The notes below the pieces were generated by a model. It was not told the origin of the DNA. It saw only the letters and a program-made list of their open reading frames with translations, and ran no database searches. DNA of 64,000 nucleotides from Sphingopyxis sp. (GTDB lineage Bacteria; Pseudomonadota; Alphaproteobacteria; Sphingomonadales; Sphingomonadaceae). This document shows positions 44,730 through 52,802 of the stretch, piece after piece. Position 1 is the first letter of the stretch. Each line of letters starts with the position of its first letter. The stretch spans positions 248,001-312,000 of the forward strand of contig PNNB01000015.1 in the NCBI GenBank assembly GCA_013823985.1, given 5' to 3'. The position numbers were made by a program, and so were the translations under genes.

Positions 44730-45281
44730 ATGAAACACTCTCGTACCGCCGCGCTCATTCTGGCTGCGACCGCCTTCACCCTTCCCGCCACCGCACATGC
44801 CAAGGATGAAGATGCATGGGCGACCGCCAGCGATGTCGGTGCCTATGGCCTGACCGCTGTTGCCCTTGGCCTCCCGCTCATAAAGGGCGATGAACAGGGC
44901 GCCTTGCAAGCAGCCGGATCAATTGGTGCTGCCCTGCTCGTCACAACAGGGCTGAAAGAAACTTTCCCGGAACTGCGCCCCGATGGAAGCGACCGGAAAA
45001 GCTTTCCGTCCGGGCACACCAGCCGTGCCTTTGCCGCTGCCGCCACCATCTATAACCGCGAAGGGCCGTCTGCGGGCATTCCCGCAATGGCCGTCGCCAG
45101 CTTTGTTGGCGTGGCCCGCGTGCAGGCGGACAAGCATTTCTGGCATGACGTGCTGGTCGGTGCGGGCATCGGCATGGCATCGGGCTTTCTGATTACACGG
45201 CAACGCAGCGAAAAGCAGGCGATGATTGTCCCGTGGGGCGACACCAAAAGTGCCGGAGTCAGTGTCGCCATGCGCTTTTGA
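44730..45281 (+). CDS. Exported PAP2-family phosphatase
   Basis: 183 residues. Signal peptide MKHSRTAALILAATAFTLPATAHA. Type 2 phosphatidic acid phosphatase motifs: KETFPELRP (K-x6-RP), FPSGHTSRAF (PSGH) and ARVQADKHFWHDVLVGAGIG (R-x5-H-x3-D). Substrates of such soluble PAP2 proteins include lipid phosphates and nonspecific phosphomonoesters. GGAG precedes the ATG. First of three adjacent plus-strand genes for exported hydrolases. Confidence 0.9.
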   Translation: MKHSRTAALILAATAFTLPATAHAKDEDAWATASDVGAYGLTAVALGLPLIKGDEQGALQAAGSIGAALLVTTGLKETFPELRPDGSDRKSFPSGHTSRAFAAAATIYNREGPSAGIPAMAVASFVGVARVQADKHFWHDVLVGAGIGMASGFLITRQRSEKQAMIVPWGDTKSAGVSVAMRF

Positions 45282-45295
45282 AAATGGGATATCCG

Positions 45296-46327
45296 ATGCG
45301 TGCTTTTTTCAGTTCAATCTGGTTGCTTTTGATACTATCCGTCGGCGCACCCCTTGCCGCCCATCCCGGTGCGCACGCCCATGATACAAAGGACAAGAAA
45401 GTGGCCGACAAAAGCTGGACCCTCGTAATTCATGGCGGCGCAGGCAGCATGACACGTGATAAACTCGCGCCTGAACAGGATAGCGCCGCGCGTGCGGGCC
45501 TCGCCAAAGCCCTTGAGGCTGGTTCGGCCGTGCTGGATAAAGGCGGCAGCGCCATGGACGCGGTCAGCGCCGCGATCATGGTGCTGGAAGATGACGAACA
45601 TTTCAACGCCGGTCGGGGGGCTGTTTTCACCTATAAGGGCGTCAACGAACTCGACGCGTCGATCATGGATGGAAAGACATTGGGTGCTGGCGCTGTTACC
45701 GGCGCACGCTATACCAAAAACCCGATTTTGCTGGCCCGCGCCGTCATGGAAAAAAGCCCCCATGTCATGCTGAGCCGCGAGGGCGCGGATGAGTTCAGCC
45801 GCGAACAGGGGTTGGAGCAAGTGAACCCCGATTATTTTGCAACCCCGGAACGCTGGCGCCAGTTGGAAGAATTGAAGGCGAAGAAGCTGGGCTGGTATGA
45901 TGTCGATTTGAAATATGGAACAGTCGGCGCGGTGGCTGTCGACAGTGCGGGTAATGTCGCTGCCGGAACGTCGACCGGCGGCCTGACCGGAAAGCGTTGG
46001 GGCCGTATCGGCGACAGCCCGATTATCGGCGCTGGCAACTATGCCGACAACCGCGCGTGCGGGGTTTCGGCCACCGGCGCAGGGGAGTTTTTCATTCGTT
46101 TGGGGGTTGCGCATGAAATCTGTGCGCGGATGCGGATGTTGGGTGAAGATGCGAAGACTGCATCGGATCATGTCATCAAGGAACTGGGATTACTGGGCGG
46201 CACCGGCGGCGTTATCGTCACCGCGCCCGATGGAACGGCAACCTTCTCGTTCAACACCCCGGGCATGTACCGTGGCAAAGCCACCAGCGCCGGGGAAAAG
46301 ATGGTCGCAATTTATGGGGATGAATGA
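45296..46327 (+). CDS. Exported isoaspartyl peptidase/L-asparaginase (Ntn hydrolase)
   Basis: 343 residues with a signal peptide (MRAFFSSIWLLLILSVGAPLAA). TLVIHGGAGSMTRD starts the Ntn fold. Autocatalytic cleavage should occur before the threonine of YGTVGAVAVDSAGNVAAGTS, giving alpha and beta chains; STGGLTGKRWGRIGDSPIIGAG follows as in plant-type asparaginases (IaaA). Removes asparagine or isoaspartyl dipeptides, here in the periplasm. An ATG 12 bases earlier (MGYP) is a possible alternative start. Begins 15 bases after the PAP2 stop. Confidence 0.92.
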   Translation: MRAFFSSIWLLLILSVGAPLAAHPGAHAHDTKDKKVADKSWTLVIHGGAGSMTRDKLAPEQDSAARAGLAKALEAGSAVLDKGGSAMDAVSAAIMVLEDDEHFNAGRGAVFTYKGVNELDASIMDGKTLGAGAVTGARYTKNPILLARAVMEKSPHVMLSREGADEFSREQGLEQVNPDYFATPERWRQLEELKAKKLGWYDVDLKYGTVGAVAVDSAGNVAAGTSTGGLTGKRWGRIGDSPIIGAGNYADNRACGVSATGAGEFFIRLGVAHEICARMRMLGEDAKTASDHVIKELGLLGGTGGVIVTAPDGTATFSFNTPGMYRGKATSAGEKMVAIYGDE

Positions 46328-46370
46328 AGGTTAGCGCTTTCCTTTTGCGGCGTGCGCGGCTTTAGCCGAG

Positions 46371-47210
46371 GTGATGAAACGCCTGATATCTGCCCTGTGT
46401 CTCCTGCTTTTTCCCGTCGCGCCTGTGCAGGCCTATTGGGAATATGGCCATGAAACCGTCGCCCATATTGCCGAAGCCAATATGTCGGCAAAAAGCCGGG
46501 TGGCGGTCCAGAAACTGCTGCGCGCCGCACCGTTGTTGGGGACGCCGCAATGCCCGTTACGGACCATGGCCGATGTCAGTGTATGGGCCGATTGCATCAA
46601 GGGTGACCGGGTGCGCTGGGGTTATACCAACAGCTGGCACTATCAGAATGTCGATATCTGCAAGCCGTTCGACCTCAAAAGTGCATGCGCGGATGGCAAT
46701 TGTGTTTCGGCCCAGATCGACCGCAACTTTGCCCTTTTGAAGAACCGCACGCTCCCCGCCCATGTGCGCTTGGAAGCGCTTGCATTTCTTGTCCATTTTA
46801 TCGGTGACGTCCACCAACCCCTGCATGCCGGTGACCATGACGACAGGGGCGGCAATGATCTGAAGGCCAATTATGGCGTCATGCCGGGTTACAATCTCCA
46901 TTCGGTGTGGGATGGCTTGCTCGCGGACCGGGCCTTATCCGCTGCGCCCGTGATCGTTCGCCGTTTCACGGCAGATGAAAAAGCGGCCATGGCGACTGGC
47001 ACAGCGCGCGACTGGAGCATGGAGAATTGGGCCATCTCGCGCGATATCGCCTATCGCCGCGCGGTCGATGGCGACCCGTGCGGTGCAAAACCGCAATTGC
47101 CGGTGACGATCGACGAAGCTGATGTGGCTGCATCACGCGCCGCACTGCGCCTGCAGGTGGAGCGGGGCGGATTACGGTTGGCGCGGTTGCTGGACGACGC
47201 GTTGTCCTGA
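46371..47210 (+). CDS. Exported S1/P1-type nuclease
   Basis: 279 residues, signal peptide MMKRLISALCLLLFPVAPVQA. The mature N-terminus YWEYGHETVAHIAE supplies the N-terminal tryptophan and first histidine of the trinuclear zinc site. Further ligands: VSVWADCIK (D), SWHYQNVD (H), HFIGDVHQPLHAGDHDDRGGND and YNLHSVWDG. Three-zinc single-strand nuclease/3'-nucleotidase family. Together with the preceding phosphatase and peptidase genes it looks like a phosphate/nitrogen scavenging cluster (inference). Confidence 0.92.
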   Translation: MMKRLISALCLLLFPVAPVQAYWEYGHETVAHIAEANMSAKSRVAVQKLLRAAPLLGTPQCPLRTMADVSVWADCIKGDRVRWGYTNSWHYQNVDICKPFDLKSACADGNCVSAQIDRNFALLKNRTLPAHVRLEALAFLVHFIGDVHQPLHAGDHDDRGGNDLKANYGVMPGYNLHSVWDGLLADRALSAAPVIVRRFTADEKAAMATGTARDWSMENWAISRDIAYRRAVDGDPCGAKPQLPVTIDEADVAASRAALRLQVERGGLRLARLLDDALS

Positions 47211-47217
47211 CGCCGGA

Positions 47218-48471
47218 TCAGGGACGCCAGTCCTCAAAATGGGTGGCAGCCTTCGCGTCACGCGTCGTCACCAGATAGTTAAAACCGTTGAGGATGAAGC
47301 GCGCCATTTCGGGCAATTCGCGCTTCTGCTTCCCCGACAGACGGAGCCGGATCGCCGTGGTCGGGATCACCACATGACCCGTCGCCGGAAGGGAATCCAC
47401 CGAAATCCCCGCGGCCGTCAACAGGGCGCCGACGCCTTCATCCTGATAGGGTTTGACCGCTGTTACGCCTGTGTCAGAAGGCGCGATGGACCGAACGGAT
47501 CCGGCAAGCGGGATGAAGACGATGTGCAGCGACTTTTTCCCATTGGCTGCGGCTAAACCGGGCAGCAGCGACCCAAGATCATAAATCCCGACCGGCGTGG
47601 TGCCCCGACCCAGATGATAAGCCCCCATCTTCAAAATAACCTTGGGCGCGCGTCCTGCCTTGCGGTAATTTTCCAGAAAATAACCCTGCATCAAAGCGCT
47701 GCGAAATTCGTTTGATGCAGCGTAGGAGCCGCTGTTGTTGAGCTGGTATATCTCGGCGCTGGTCGCAAATGCTTCCATCAAACCCGGCGCGTCCGGGTCG
47801 GTGGCAAATGCTCTGGCCAATTCTTCAAAATCGTCTTTCTTTGCTTTTGCCAGCCAGGCATTGTCGAAATCGAGCTTGGCCAGCGCGGCACGGTCTGCCT
47901 CCGCGATTTTTTGCGCTGCGCTGCGCGCGGCCTTGTCCTGCGTTCGGGTGGCAAGCGCCTCCAACAGGATCATCGGCGCGCCCATGAATTCCTGATCGAT
48001 ACCCCACAGACGGGATGTGCCATCGGCATCGAAAAATCCGGCGGCAAGCGTTGCGTCTTCGACATTGCTGGTGAAGGGCATGGCAAGGCCCTTGCCTTTC
48101 AAACCGGCCACCACGCGTTTGAGCCCATCCGATGTAGTCCCGCTGGCAAAATGGCGGTGCAGCCATTCGGCGCTGAAAGGGCCTATTTCGGCGGCATGAT
48201 AGACAGGCCCGCCCCGACGTTCCATCTCGGCGGAGAGCGCCTGCGCCAGTTTCGGTGCATCGGCAAAGCCATGATCTTCGCCCAGTGCGACAAATTGCGC
48301 ATCGGCCAAGTCCGCCTTGATACGTTCACCCCCCGCGCCGGATAGGCCGCTCTGCGCAAAGGACAACGGCAAGACCTCCACTTGCGGGATGTCCACCTCC
48401 GGCTCTGCAGCCGCCAAGGGTGCAACCCCCATCAACAGCGCGCCTATCGCTGCCAAAGCGCTTTTCTTCAA
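47218..48471 (-). CDS. Exported protein with EreA/ChaN-like motif, function uncertain
   Basis: About 417 residues. The TTG start (LKKSALAAIGALLMGVAPLAAA signal peptide) is preceded by GGAGAGGAGAGG; an ATG 13 codons upstream lies inside the palindrome and is less likely. The mature part has FVALGEDHGFADAPKLAQAL and YHAAEIGPFSAEWLHRHF, similar in layout to the erythromycin-esterase-like/ChaN clan (G-E-x-H), and LKMGAYHLGRGTTPVGIYDLG. No catalytic assignment is possible. Divergent from an acyl-CoA carboxyltransferase gene across the TGTATT-N8-AATACA palindrome. Confidence 0.65.
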   Translation of the reverse strand: MKKSALAAIGALLMGVAPLAAAEPEVDIPQVEVLPLSFAQSGLSGAGGERIKADLADAQFVALGEDHGFADAPKLAQALSAEMERRGGPVYHAAEIGPFSAEWLHRHFASGTTSDGLKRVVAGLKGKGLAMPFTSNVEDATLAAGFFDADGTSRLWGIDQEFMGAPMILLEALATRTQDKAARSAAQKIAEADRAALAKLDFDNAWLAKAKKDDFEELARAFATDPDAPGLMEAFATSAEIYQLNNSGSYAASNEFRSALMQGYFLENYRKAGRAPKVILKMGAYHLGRGTTPVGIYDLGSLLPGLAAANGKKSLHIVFIPLAGSVRSIAPSDTGVTAVKPYQDEGVGALLTAAGISVDSLPATGHVVIPTTAIRLRLSGKQKRELPEMARFILNGFNYLVTTRDAKAATHFEDWRP

Positions 48472-48498
48472 TGAACCTCTCCTCTCCGCGTCAAGTTG

Positions 48499-48518
48499 TG
48501 TATTATACATATAATACA
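48499..48518. promoter_or_regulatory. Perfect 20-bp palindrome TGTATT-N8-AATACA in a divergent promoter
   Basis: TGTATTATACATATAATACA is perfectly symmetrical with 8-bp arms. It sits 28 bases before the start of the exported-protein gene and 80 bases before the carboxyltransferase start. It shares the 6-8-6 pattern with 21839-21858. Confidence 0.6.
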
Positions 48519-48597
48519 GCGGTTCGCAATGCAGATAAAAAAGCTGTGGCGTCAAGGGGAAAGCGGGGTAACTATCGCGCCATTGGAAGGACACCGC

Positions 48598-50118
48598 ATG
48601 AGCTGGGAAAAAGAGGTAGAGGATATCCGCCGACGGGAGAGGCTGGCCGAAAATATGGGCGGCACAGAGAAGGTGGCGCGGCAGCATGGGCAGGGGAAGC
48701 TCGATGCCCGCGAACGGATCCGGCGGCTGCTCGACCGCGATAGCTTTCGGGAGATCGGCAAGATTGCGGGGCGGGGGAGCTATGACGAGGCGGGCGAACT
48801 GACCGACTTTGCCGCATCCAACTTCATCTTCGGCCGGGGGCGCATCGACGGGCGCGCGATCGTGGCAACTGCCGATGACTTCACCGTGCGCGGCGGGGCG
48901 GCTGACGCAGCGCTGCACCGCAAATTCGTGCAGGCCGAGAAAATGGCGCACGAAATGGGCATTCCGCTGATCCGCATGATCGACGGCACCGGTGGCGGCG
49001 GGTCAGTCAAAAGCCTTGAGGATATGGGCTTCACCTATGTGCCCGTCACGCCGGGTTGGGAGGATATTGTCACCAATCTGGAAACCGTCCCGGTCGTCGC
49101 CCTAGCGCTCGGCCCCACCGCCGGCATGGGCGCGGCGCGCACGGTGGCGAGCCATTATTCGATCATGGTCAAAGGCCTGTCCCAATTGTTCGCCGCCGGT
49201 CCCGTCGTCGCCGCCCAGATCGGCGAGTCGCTGTCCAAGGAAGAGCTCGGCGGCTCCGAAATCCATACCCGCAATGGCGTGGTCGACGAGGAGGTCGCCA
49301 GCGAAGACGAAGCCTTTGCCTATGCCCGCCGCTTCCTGTCCTACCTGCCGTCCTCGGTCGACCGGCTGGCTGAACGGACCCTAAGCACCGATCCGGTGGA
49401 GCGCCGCGACGAGAAACTGCTTTCCATTGTCCCGCGCGACGACAAGCAGGTCTATTCGATGCGCGCCGTCATGGGCGCCGTGTTCGATGCAGACAGCGTC
49501 TTCGAAATGGGCAAGCGCTGGGGCCGCGCGGCGATCACTGCCTTTGCGCGGCTGGACGGCTGGCCCGTGGCGGTACTTGCGTCTGACCCGACCTATCTGG
49601 GCGGATCATGGGAGGCGCTGACGAGCCAGAAGGTGAAGCGCTTTGTCAAACTGGCCGAACGCTTCCGCCTGCCGGTCGTCCATCTGGTGGACAATCCCGG
49701 CTTTATGATCGGGCTGGAGGCCGAACGCAGCGGCACAATCCGCTATGGCGTCGAGGCCATGAATGCGGTGTACAAGGCGAAGATACCGTGGGCTTCGGTC
49801 ATCATACGCCGCGCCTATGGCATTGCCGGCAGCGCCATGTCGAACGGGGAACGTTTCCAATACCGCTTCGCCTGGCCATCGGGCGACTGGGGCAGTCTGC
49901 CCATCGCGGGTGGATTGGAGGCGGCCTATAAGTCCGAAATCGCCGCCGCAGAAAACCCCGCTGCCAAACTCGCCGAGATCAAGGCGCGGCTGGACGCGGT
50001 GACATCCCCATTCCGCACGGCCGAGAAATTCAATGTCGAGGATATCATCGACCCGCGCGACACACGCCCCCTGCTATGCGAATTTGCGGATCTGGCGTGG
50101 GCAAAATTGGGGAGGTAG
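48598..50118 (+). CDS. Acyl-CoA carboxylase carboxyltransferase (beta) subunit
   Basis: 506 residues, crotonase-like carboxyltransferase in two halves: LIRMIDGTGGGGSVKSLEDM, VALALGPTAGMGAARTVASH and SKEELGGSEIHTRNGVVDEE in the first; LGGSWEALTSQKVKRFVKLA, VVHLVDNPGFMIGLEAERSG and IPWASVIIRRAYGIAGSAM in the second. Resembles propionyl-/methylcrotonyl-CoA carboxylase beta subunits. The biotin carboxylase/biotin-carrier partner is not in the window. GGAAGGA supports the start; the longer upstream frame is rejected. Divergent from the exported-protein gene. Confidence 0.92.
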   Translation: MSWEKEVEDIRRRERLAENMGGTEKVARQHGQGKLDARERIRRLLDRDSFREIGKIAGRGSYDEAGELTDFAASNFIFGRGRIDGRAIVATADDFTVRGGAADAALHRKFVQAEKMAHEMGIPLIRMIDGTGGGGSVKSLEDMGFTYVPVTPGWEDIVTNLETVPVVALALGPTAGMGAARTVASHYSIMVKGLSQLFAAGPVVAAQIGESLSKEELGGSEIHTRNGVVDEEVASEDEAFAYARRFLSYLPSSVDRLAERTLSTDPVERRDEKLLSIVPRDDKQVYSMRAVMGAVFDADSVFEMGKRWGRAAITAFARLDGWPVAVLASDPTYLGGSWEALTSQKVKRFVKLAERFRLPVVHLVDNPGFMIGLEAERSGTIRYGVEAMNAVYKAKIPWASVIIRRAYGIAGSAMSNGERFQYRFAWPSGDWGSLPIAGGLEAAYKSEIAAAENPAAKLAEIKARLDAVTSPFRTAEKFNVEDIIDPRDTRPLLCEFADLAWAKLGR

Positions 50119-50134
50119 AGCCCCCAACCGCCCG

Positions 50135-50386
50135 TCAGTCTCCGCTGCGCCATTTCCAGCCGCCTTCAGTGCGGGCGGCGTAAATCGGCATCGGGGCGAG
50201 CGCAACGACCAGAACCAGAGGCAACATCACCAGCGGGCGTTCCGCGAGAGCCAGAGAGATGCCGATGATTGCGGCCATATGCGACAGCAGCAGAACCCAC
50301 CCCTGCCATTTGAACGGGAGACCCGCGCCATAGCCAAAACGCTTGGCCCTGAACCAAGGGCCTTTTACCATGAAATGGTGTAGCAT
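50135..50386 (-). CDS. Small two-helix membrane protein
   Basis: About 83 residues: MLHHFMVKGPWFRAKRFGYG, then two hydrophobic segments (WQGWVLLLSHMAAIIGISLA and MLPLVLVVALAPMPIYAA). TTAGGAAT precedes the ATG. The amphipathic N-terminus suggests membrane association at an interface. It is the last gene of the SPFH operon and may be an accessory of the SPFH protein. No known family. Confidence 0.65.
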   Translation of the reverse strand: MLHHFMVKGPWFRAKRFGYGAGLPFKWQGWVLLLSHMAAIIGISLALAERPLVMLPLVLVVALAPMPIYAARTEGGWKWRSGD

Positions 50387-50431
50387 ATTCCTAACCCTTT
50401 CTATCGGACCAGCTTCGCGCAAATGACAACA

Positions 50432-50629
50432 TCATTTTTGGGGCGGCCGTCCCCGCTTGGGGGCTTCGCTTACCCCCACCTTGACGCCGCGTCTGGCCAG
50501 CGCCTCGCGCAGCAATACTTCGATTTCGGCATTGGCGCTCCTGAAATCCGACGCTGCCGCCCGCTCGACCGCCGCGAATAAAGCGGGGTCCAGACGGAGC
50601 GGAAAGGCCTTTTTCGGTGGAGCGCCCAA
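50432..50629 (-). CDS. Ribbon-helix-helix (Arc-like) DNA-binding protein
   Basis: About 65 residues from a TTG start (LGAPPKKAFPLRLDPALFAA) with AAGGA seven bases upstream, ten bases after the SPFH stop. KAFPLRLDPALFAAVERAAA is the strand and first helix, and SANAEIEVLLREAL the second helix, of an RHH/Arc fold. No toxin partner is beside it. It could autoregulate the SPFH operon through the palindrome at 51559-51578 (inference). An upstream ATG inside the SPFH gene is an unlikely start. Confidence 0.7.
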   Translation of the reverse strand: MGAPPKKAFPLRLDPALFAAVERAAASDFRSANAEIEVLLREALARRGVKVGVSEAPKRGRPPQK

Positions 50630-50639
50630 GCCGCTATCC

Positions 50640-51545
50640 TTAGCTGTAGAGGGTACCGGTGTTGACGACCGGCTGGGTATCACGTTCGCCGCACAGCACA
50701 ACCATCAGGTTGGACACCATGGCCGCACGCCGTTCGTCATCCAGCTCGACCACATTTTTGGCCGACAGCATCTCCAACGCCATTTCCACCATACCCACCG
50801 CACCTTCGACCAGAGTCTTGCGCGCGGCCACAACGGCTTCGGCCTGTTGCCGGCGCAGCATGGCCCCTGCGATTTCCTGCGCATAGGCAAGATGGGTGAA
50901 GCCGCATTCGTCCACGGTGATACCCGCCACTGCCAGCCGTGCCATCAACTCGGCGCGCAGTTCGGCCCCGACCTGATCATGATTGCCACGCAGGGTTACT
51001 TCCTGATGGGTGAAGTCATCATAAGGGTAACGCGCACCAATAGTCCGCACTGCGGCTTCGATTTGCGCAAGAACAAAGGCTTTGTAATCGTCAACATCGA
51101 ACAGCGCCTGCGCCGTATCGGTCACGCGCCAGACAACTTGCGCCGCCATCTCGATCGGGTTGCCGCGCAGGTCGTTGACCTTGATCTTTTCGGAAATCAG
51201 GTTGTTGGCACGTAGCGAAATCTTCGCCTTGCCCATCCACGGCCAGACCCAGCGAAGACCTTCATTACGGTCGGTTCCTTTATAGGCGCCGAACAAGGTA
51301 ATCGCGACGCCCTGGTTGGGCTGGATCATGTAGAAGCCTGCCGACAGCAAAAAGAACAGGAATAGCGAGCCGATCAACCCCATGAAGTCCGCTGGCATAG
51401 CGTTGTCGCCGCCTTCAATCACCCCCACCATAGACCAGATGCCATAGCCAAGAAAGGCCAGCATCAGCAAAAGAGCGAGATATCCGCTAAAGCCACCAGC
51501 GCGCGCTTCGCGGCTTGCGTTCAAAGTTGTAACCGGTTCCGTCAT
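50640..51545 (-). CDS. SPFH domain (Band 7/slipin) membrane protein
   Basis: 301 residues: cytoplasmic start, membrane hairpin or helices (about 18-40 and 54-77), then the Band 7 domain (FYMIQPNQGVAITLFGAYKG, LRWVWPWMGKAKISLRANNL, PIEMAAQVVWRVTDTAQALF) and a coiled coil (YAQEIAGAMLRRQQAEAVVA). These organise membrane microdomains. GGGAGG precedes the ATG. First gene of an SPFH-RHH-membrane-protein operon whose promoter holds a perfect 20-bp palindrome. Confidence 0.88.
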   Translation of the reverse strand: MTEPVTTLNASREARAGGFSGYLALLLMLAFLGYGIWSMVGVIEGGDNAMPADFMGLIGSLFLFFLLSAGFYMIQPNQGVAITLFGAYKGTDRNEGLRWVWPWMGKAKISLRANNLISEKIKVNDLRGNPIEMAAQVVWRVTDTAQALFDVDDYKAFVLAQIEAAVRTIGARYPYDDFTHQEVTLRGNHDQVGAELRAELMARLAVAGITVDECGFTHLAYAQEIAGAMLRRQQAEAVVAARKTLVEGAVGMVEMALEMLSAKNVVELDDERRAAMVSNLMVVLCGERDTQPVVNTGTLYS

Positions 51546-51558
51546 TAAAACCTCCCAT

Positions 51559-51578
51559 TAAATATGATATCATATTTA
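51559..51578. promoter_or_regulatory. Perfect 20-bp palindrome before the SPFH operon
   Basis: TAAATATGATATCATATTTA is perfectly symmetrical, and a further ATATCAT half-site follows at 51579-51585. It ends immediately upstream of the ribosome site of the SPFH gene and could bind the RHH protein of the same operon (inference). Confidence 0.5.
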
Positions 51579-51621
51579 TATCATTTCACAGGAGTCGCAA
51601 GCGAAATCGGAATTGGGCTGT

Positions 51622-52713
51622 TTAGCTAATCGCGAGGACGCTGGTGAGAATGATACGCACCAGTTCCGCATGACCCCGCGCGCCTGTTTTGGCATATATT
51701 TTCTTGGAATAGTTCCGCGCCGTTTCGACTGTCAGACCGAGGGCTTCGGCGGCCTCTGCTATGCTCGTCGCCTGGGCGAGCATCCACGCCAGCCGCGCTT
51801 CGCTGGGCAAAAGGCCAAACAGGTCGACAAGCTGGTCGCACCGGTCGGCCTGGGACCGGCGATCCCCGCTGATATAGACAATGGCAACGGGCGTTCGGCT
51901 GCCCGCAAAATTGGGACTTTGATGGGGTGTCACCAGCATTTCGACCCATGGGTCCTTGCTGAGATTGAAAGCCTGCGGCCGGGCATCGCGATCGGCGGCG
52001 AAGCTTTTCACAAGCGCGGTCAATGCACGGTCTATAGCCGGGGACGCAGGCACCAGACGGTCATAGCGGCCACGCCGCAACACACCGCCCCATTGGAACA
52101 GTTGGTCCAGATTGTCGGTGGCGTCGATGATATGGCACCCCGTGTCCAGCGACAGCCACCCCATCTTCAAACGGTCGAACGCCTGACCCGTGATCGAGGA
52201 ACGGAAACGTTCGCGTTCGAGCGCCGCATGGCTGCGCAGTGCAATTTGCAGATGCGGCGCAAGGGCGGTCAGCAACGCGCTGGTGGCCGAACCGATATTG
52301 TTTCCGCCCGAACATAGCAGCCACAAGTCAAGTCCACCGGGCTCCGTGACCCGAATCGCGCGCAATTGTTTGAACGGTGCCGGATGGGCAGAGATGGCCG
52401 AAGGAACGGAGCGCTCCACGTCGGCGAGGTCACGCAATTCTTCCTGCGCATAAACACGGTTGGGGCGCATTGCGCGGAACGGAATAGCGTCCCCGATCCT
52501 GCGACTGCCCTCCGGCAATAGATTTTCCTCAAGCACCGCGGCGTTTCCAGCCGACAGTTCGATGATGCGCTCCTCATCCGACGGCTGAAAGAGCAATTTC
52601 ACGGCGTCGGAGCCGGTCTTGGCAAGTAACTTGTTAAGAAATCCGCGCCATAGGGGCGTCTCGAACATCCCTTCGTAAAGCGATTGTAGCAGACTGTCGT
52701 CGTCGGTGCGCAT
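51622..52713 (-). CDS. LuxR-type transcriptional regulator (C-terminal HTH)
   Basis: About 363 residues. C-terminal LuxR/GerE HTH: LLPSEARLAWMLAQATSIAE, then AEALGLTVETARNYSKKIYAKTGARGHAELVRIIL. The N-terminal 280 residues have no recognised sensor domain (no autoinducer-binding signature). Two starts compete: this ATG, or one seven codons earlier that lies inside the CCTCCCATATGGGAGG palindrome. Divergent from cysD across that palindrome, so autoregulation and/or sulfate-assimilation control is possible. Confidence 0.85.
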   Translation of the reverse strand: MRTDDDSLLQSLYEGMFETPLWRGFLNKLLAKTGSDAVKLLFQPSDEERIIELSAGNAAVLEENLLPEGSRRIGDAIPFRAMRPNRVYAQEELRDLADVERSVPSAISAHPAPFKQLRAIRVTEPGGLDLWLLCSGGNNIGSATSALLTALAPHLQIALRSHAALERERFRSSITGQAFDRLKMGWLSLDTGCHIIDATDNLDQLFQWGGVLRRGRYDRLVPASPAIDRALTALVKSFAADRDARPQAFNLSKDPWVEMLVTPHQSPNFAGSRTPVAIVYISGDRRSQADRCDQLVDLFGLLPSEARLAWMLAQATSIAEAAEALGLTVETARNYSKKIYAKTGARGHAELVRIILTSVLAIS

Positions 52714-52726
52714 CCCTGCACTATAT

Positions 52727-52742
52727 CCTCCCATATGGGAGG
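52727..52742. promoter_or_regulatory. Perfect 16-bp palindrome between the LuxR-type gene and cysD
   Basis: CCTCCCATATGGGAGG overlaps the upstream candidate start codon of the LuxR-type gene and lies 60 bases before cysD. The GC-rich arms resemble LuxR-family boxes. On the minus strand it also contains GGGAGG, which could double as a ribosome site. Confidence 0.5.
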
Positions 52743-52802
52743 TTCAAGTCGTGTTTTTGACGGGCAAGTGATTCGGCAACAGTTTAAGGAGTTTGCACAG
52801 CG

